Assembly (NCBI GenBank): GCA_900554135.1
Contig: USFU01000025.1
Location: 1 to 15,398 of the forward strand
DNA: 15,398 nt
DNA from: an uncultured Collinsella sp.
GTDB taxonomy: Bacteria; Actinomycetota; Coriobacteriia; Coriobacteriales; Coriobacteriaceae
Reading direction: 5' to 3'
Below the pieces are notes generated by a model that did no database searches, was not told the origin of the DNA, and was given only the letters and a program-made list of their open reading frames with translations. Below, in pieces: positions 13,394 through 15,398 of the stretch (its first letter is position 1; each line of letters starts with the position of its first letter). The translations under genes and the position numbers were made by a program.

Positions 13394-14278
13394 ATGGCCG
13401 AACGCAACTATCTGAGTATCGGCCAGGTCGTCAATCTACTTCGAGGCGCATACCCCGATCTATCGAACTCAAAAATTAGATTTCTAGAAGATGAGGGGCT
13501 CATCACCCCTCATCGTACGCCTAAGGGGTATCGCCAGTACTCCAAGGAAGACGTTGACCGTCTCGAGGTCATCCTGCACCTGCAGAAGACCCGCTACATG
13601 CCGCTCAACGTCATTAAGCAGCGCTTGGAAAACGCAACGGACCTTTCCACTTTGGCTTACGAGGTGGGTCTTCTGTCCGATGTTCCGCTTAAGACGGAGC
13701 CCAAGGAAACCAAGCAAAAGCTGCATCCCATCGAGACCATTCCCGACATGCTCGGCGTTGAGATTTCATTTATCCGCTCCCTTGCCGAGAACGATCTTAT
13801 CCGCATCATCAAGAGCCCACAGAACCGAGAGCTCGTCGATGGCCGAGATTTCCCGATTATCCGTTACTGCTCGGAGCTTTCGCGCTTCCACATTGAGCCG
13901 CGCAACCTGCGTCAGTACGTATCGTCGGCAAATCGCGAGTCTTCGATGTTTGAGCAGGTTCTCGTGAGCATGCTCGGCATGGATACCTCCGATGACGAGC
14001 GCGACGCCAAGCTCGAGCGCGCTTTTAAGAAGCTGCACGACCTCACCGAGGGTGTGCACACCGCGCTCCTTAAGAACCGCGTCTTTGAGTCGCTCAACGC
14101 CGTGGTCGAGGACGCTGACATCGATGCGCTCGACGAGGAGATCGCACGTTCCGAATCTACCAAGGCAAAAACCGAGGAGGCAAGCGCTTCTATGGTTGCC
14201 GCGCACGACGAGTCGCTCGTGCAGCCGTCCAAGGTCGTCGTCCCCTCGCATAACCCGTCTGCTAACACGGGCAAATAA
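13394..14278 (+). CDS. MerR-family transcriptional regulator, FtsR-like
   Basis: DNA-binding regulator of 294 residues. The N-terminal winged helix-turn-helix (about 5-80) reads YLSIGQVVNLL, then SNSKIRFLEDEGLITPHR and GYRQYSKEDVDRL, with ILHLQKTRYMPLNVIKQRL as the MerR helix. This resembles mycobacterial Rv1828 and corynebacterial FtsR, MerR-like proteins encoded right after garA/odhI; FtsR activates ftsZ in Corynebacterium. A second domain (about 112-210) includes IEPRNLRQYVSSANRESSMFEQ, also like Rv1828, and no effector cysteine cluster is seen. The tail is acidic and Ser/Ala-rich and probably disordered. GGTGAG at 13382-13387 is the ribosome site. Codons about 17-37 are unusually AT-rich for this window (AGA, CTA, TCA, ATT) and contain a 9-bp hairpin. 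The target genes here are inferred only from homology. Confidence 0.87.
   Translation: MAERNYLSIGQVVNLLRGAYPDLSNSKIRFLEDEGLITPHRTPKGYRQYSKEDVDRLEVILHLQKTRYMPLNVIKQRLENATDLSTLAYEVGLLSDVPLKTEPKETKQKLHPIETIPDMLGVEISFIRSLAENDLIRIIKSPQNRELVDGRDFPIIRYCSELSRFHIEPRNLRQYVSSANRESSMFEQVLVSMLGMDTSDDERDAKLERAFKKLHDLTEGVHTALLKNRVFESLNAVVEDADIDALDEEIARSESTKAKTEEASASMVAAHDESLVQPSKVVVPSHNPSANTGK
13490..13514 (+). repeat. Perfect 9-bp hairpin inside the MerR-family gene
   Basis: GATGAGGGG (13490-13498) and CCCCTCATC (13506-13514) pair perfectly around a 7-nt loop, within codons for the wing of the DNA-binding domain. There is no T-tract, so it is not a terminator. Confidence 0.45.
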
Positions 14279-14314
14279 CCGCCGTCCACCCGGCAATCCA
14301 TGAAAGGTCACGCC

Positions 14315-14845
14315 ATGTACGACTTCGAATCTCATATTGTCGATATCCCCGACTATCCCGAGCCCGGAGTCGTCTTTAAGGACATCACACCGCTCTTTGG
14401 CAATCCCGAGGCCCTGAAGGCTATGGTGGATGCCCTTGCCGAGCATTTTGCCGACATGGGCATTACCAAGGTCGTAGGACCCGAGGCCCGCGGCTTTATG
14501 GTCGGTGTGCCCGTGGCCGTCGCCCTGGGTGCCGGCTTTGTTCCCGCACGTAAGCCCGGTAAACTGCCGCGCAAGACGGTCAGCGAGAGCTACGAGCTCG
14601 AGTATGGAACGGATTCCATCGAGATTCACGCCGATGCCATTACCTCTAAAGATACCGTGTTGATTCTGGACGACTTGGTCGCGACGGGCGGAACCGTTGA
14701 GGCAACAGGTAAACTGGTGCGAGATATGGGCGCAAAGCTCGTGGGTTACGGTTGTATCCTTGAGCTTGCGTTTCTCAACCCGCGCGATAGGCTCACGTCG
14801 TCTGACGACGATGTTGAACTCTTTAGCTTGGTGACGGTAGACTAG
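14315..14845 (+). CDS. apt: Adenine phosphoribosyltransferase
   Basis: Cytoplasmic purine-salvage enzyme that converts adenine and PRPP to AMP and pyrophosphate. The 176-residue protein matches the family length. It opens with the typical IPDYPEPGVVFKDITPLF segment (11-28), followed by GPEARGFMVGVPVA (55-68), the flexible-loop region ARKPGKLPRKTVSESYELEYG (78-98) and the PRPP-binding motif VLILDDLVATGGT (115-127). The ATG at 14315 is preferred over an in-frame ATG at 14300 because AAAGG at 14303-14307 sits 7 nt before it, while the upstream ATG has no purine-rich site; the extra residues also have no family match. It follows the MerR gene by 36 nt and is probably in the same transcript. Confidence 0.95.
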   Translation: MYDFESHIVDIPDYPEPGVVFKDITPLFGNPEALKAMVDALAEHFADMGITKVVGPEARGFMVGVPVAVALGAGFVPARKPGKLPRKTVSESYELEYGTDSIEIHADAITSKDTVLILDDLVATGGTVEATGKLVRDMGAKLVGYGCILELAFLNPRDRLTSSDDDVELFSLVTVD

Positions 14846-14876
14846 CCGTTACCCTTAGTATTGGAAAGGAAGCTTC

Positions 14877-15398
14877 ATGCGCACAGCAAACACGCACCGA
14901 AATATGGCACGCTGCGCTGCTACGGCAACCCTCGCTTGTGTTTTGGGTCTGGGCCTCACGGCTCCGGCCTACGCCGATACCGCATCCGATCTTGCCGCTG
15001 CCCGTACCAAGCTCGAGCAGATCGGCACCCAAACCCAGCAAATTCATGAAGAGCTCTCAGCACAGACGCAGGAGCTTGATCAGACTGCAGGCGAGATCAC
15101 GCAAAAGCAGCAAGAGATCGCCGAGGGTCAGGCAAAGCTTTCGACCTACGTTGCCGGTGAGTACAAGACCGGCGGCCTGAGTCTCCTTCAGGTTCTGACG
15201 GGCGTCGACGATCTGGGCGACATGCTCAACCGTCTGTTCTACTACGGCAAGGTTTCCGACAAGCAGGCCCAGACCATTCAGGAGGTCAAGGACCTTAAGC
15301 AGCAGCTCACCGATAAGCAGGCCGAGCAGGAGAAGAACGTCGCCGCGACGCAGAAGAAGGTCGACGAGCTCAATGCCCAGCAGGCTGAGGCCCAGAGT
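14877..15398 (+). CDS. Secreted coiled-coil protein, PcsB / NlpC-P60-associated type (3' end outside the window)
   Basis: Only the first 174 codons are in the window, and the frame is open to its end. A signal peptide is clear: a basic start (MRTANTHRNMARC), a hydrophobic stretch (ATLACVLGLGLTAPA) and a likely signal peptidase I cut after AYA at residue 33, before DTASD. The mature part is Gln/Glu/Lys-rich heptad sequence predicted to form coiled coils, interrupted by YVAGEYKTGGLSLLQVL and DDLGDMLNRLFYYGKVSDKQ. That pattern (Y-x-x-G, S-x-L-x-x-L-L, then D-x-L-x-R) is typical of the N-terminal domain of PcsB- and RipC-like cell-wall hydrolases regulated by FtsEX. A C-terminal NlpC/P60 or CHAP domain would be expected but is not visible. 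The ribosome site GGAAAGGA (14863-14870) precedes the ATG. It begins 31 nt after apt. Confidence 0.8.
   Translation, partial: MRTANTHRNMARCAATATLACVLGLGLTAPAYADTASDLAAARTKLEQIGTQTQQIHEELSAQTQELDQTAGEITQKQQEIAEGQAKLSTYVAGEYKTGGLSLLQVLTGVDDLGDMLNRLFYYGKVSDKQAQTIQEVKDLKQQLTDKQAEQEKNVAATQKKVDELNAQQAEAQS

Overview
The window reads as core chromosome of a high-GC, GC3-rich Gram-positive actinobacterium. The best guess is class Coriobacteriia, Collinsella-like, judged from remembered gene order and protein flavour rather than from any search. Almost every base is coding, all genes are on the + strand, and gaps are mostly 2-30 nt or overlaps. I see no insertion sequence, phage gene, CRISPR array or defence cassette.

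Layout. (1) Positions 27-293 hold the C-terminal end of an RsuA/RluB-type pseudouridine synthase whose frame has stop codons upstream. (2) Positions 327-11738 form one long, tightly packed run: cmk, plsC-like acyltransferase, ispH, a PDZ/radical-SAM DUF512 protein, der, plsY, gpsA, rpe, a NifS/IscS-type cysteine desulfurase, a Nif3-like protein, a coiled-coil/zinc-ribbon protein and coaBC. I found no internal terminator, so it may be a single operon or a few overlapping ones. (3) Positions 11714-12185 are the only regulatory-looking gap: an AT-rich promoter with an inverted repeat, tRNA-Pro(GGG), a strong intrinsic terminator, two small palindromes, a 57-bp inverted-repeat element and a promoter for pgsA. 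(4) Positions 12186-15398 hold pgsA, a GarA/OdhI-like FHA protein, an FtsR-like MerR regulator, apt, and the start of a secreted coiled-coil protein that runs off the window.

How the genes fit together. GpsA makes glycerol-3-phosphate, PlsY acylates it, the PlsC-like enzyme would add the second acyl chain, and PgsA uses glycerol-3-phosphate again to start phosphatidylglycerol synthesis. Membrane lipid synthesis is therefore spread across the window, mixed with nucleotide (cmk, apt), isoprenoid (ispH), coenzyme A (coaBC), pentose-phosphate (rpe), sulfur/metal (cysteine desulfurase, Nif3) and ribosome-assembly (der) functions. The pgsA-garA-ftsR neighbourhood resembles the mycobacterial Rv1822 to Rv1828 region and is the most informative regulatory context here.

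I did not find a convincing new multi-gene system. The items most worth a second look are the GarA/FtsR pair in a probable anaerobe, the HX4E acyltransferase, the DUF512-der pairing, the odd zinc ribbon, and the inverted repeats around the tRNA and upstream of pgsA.
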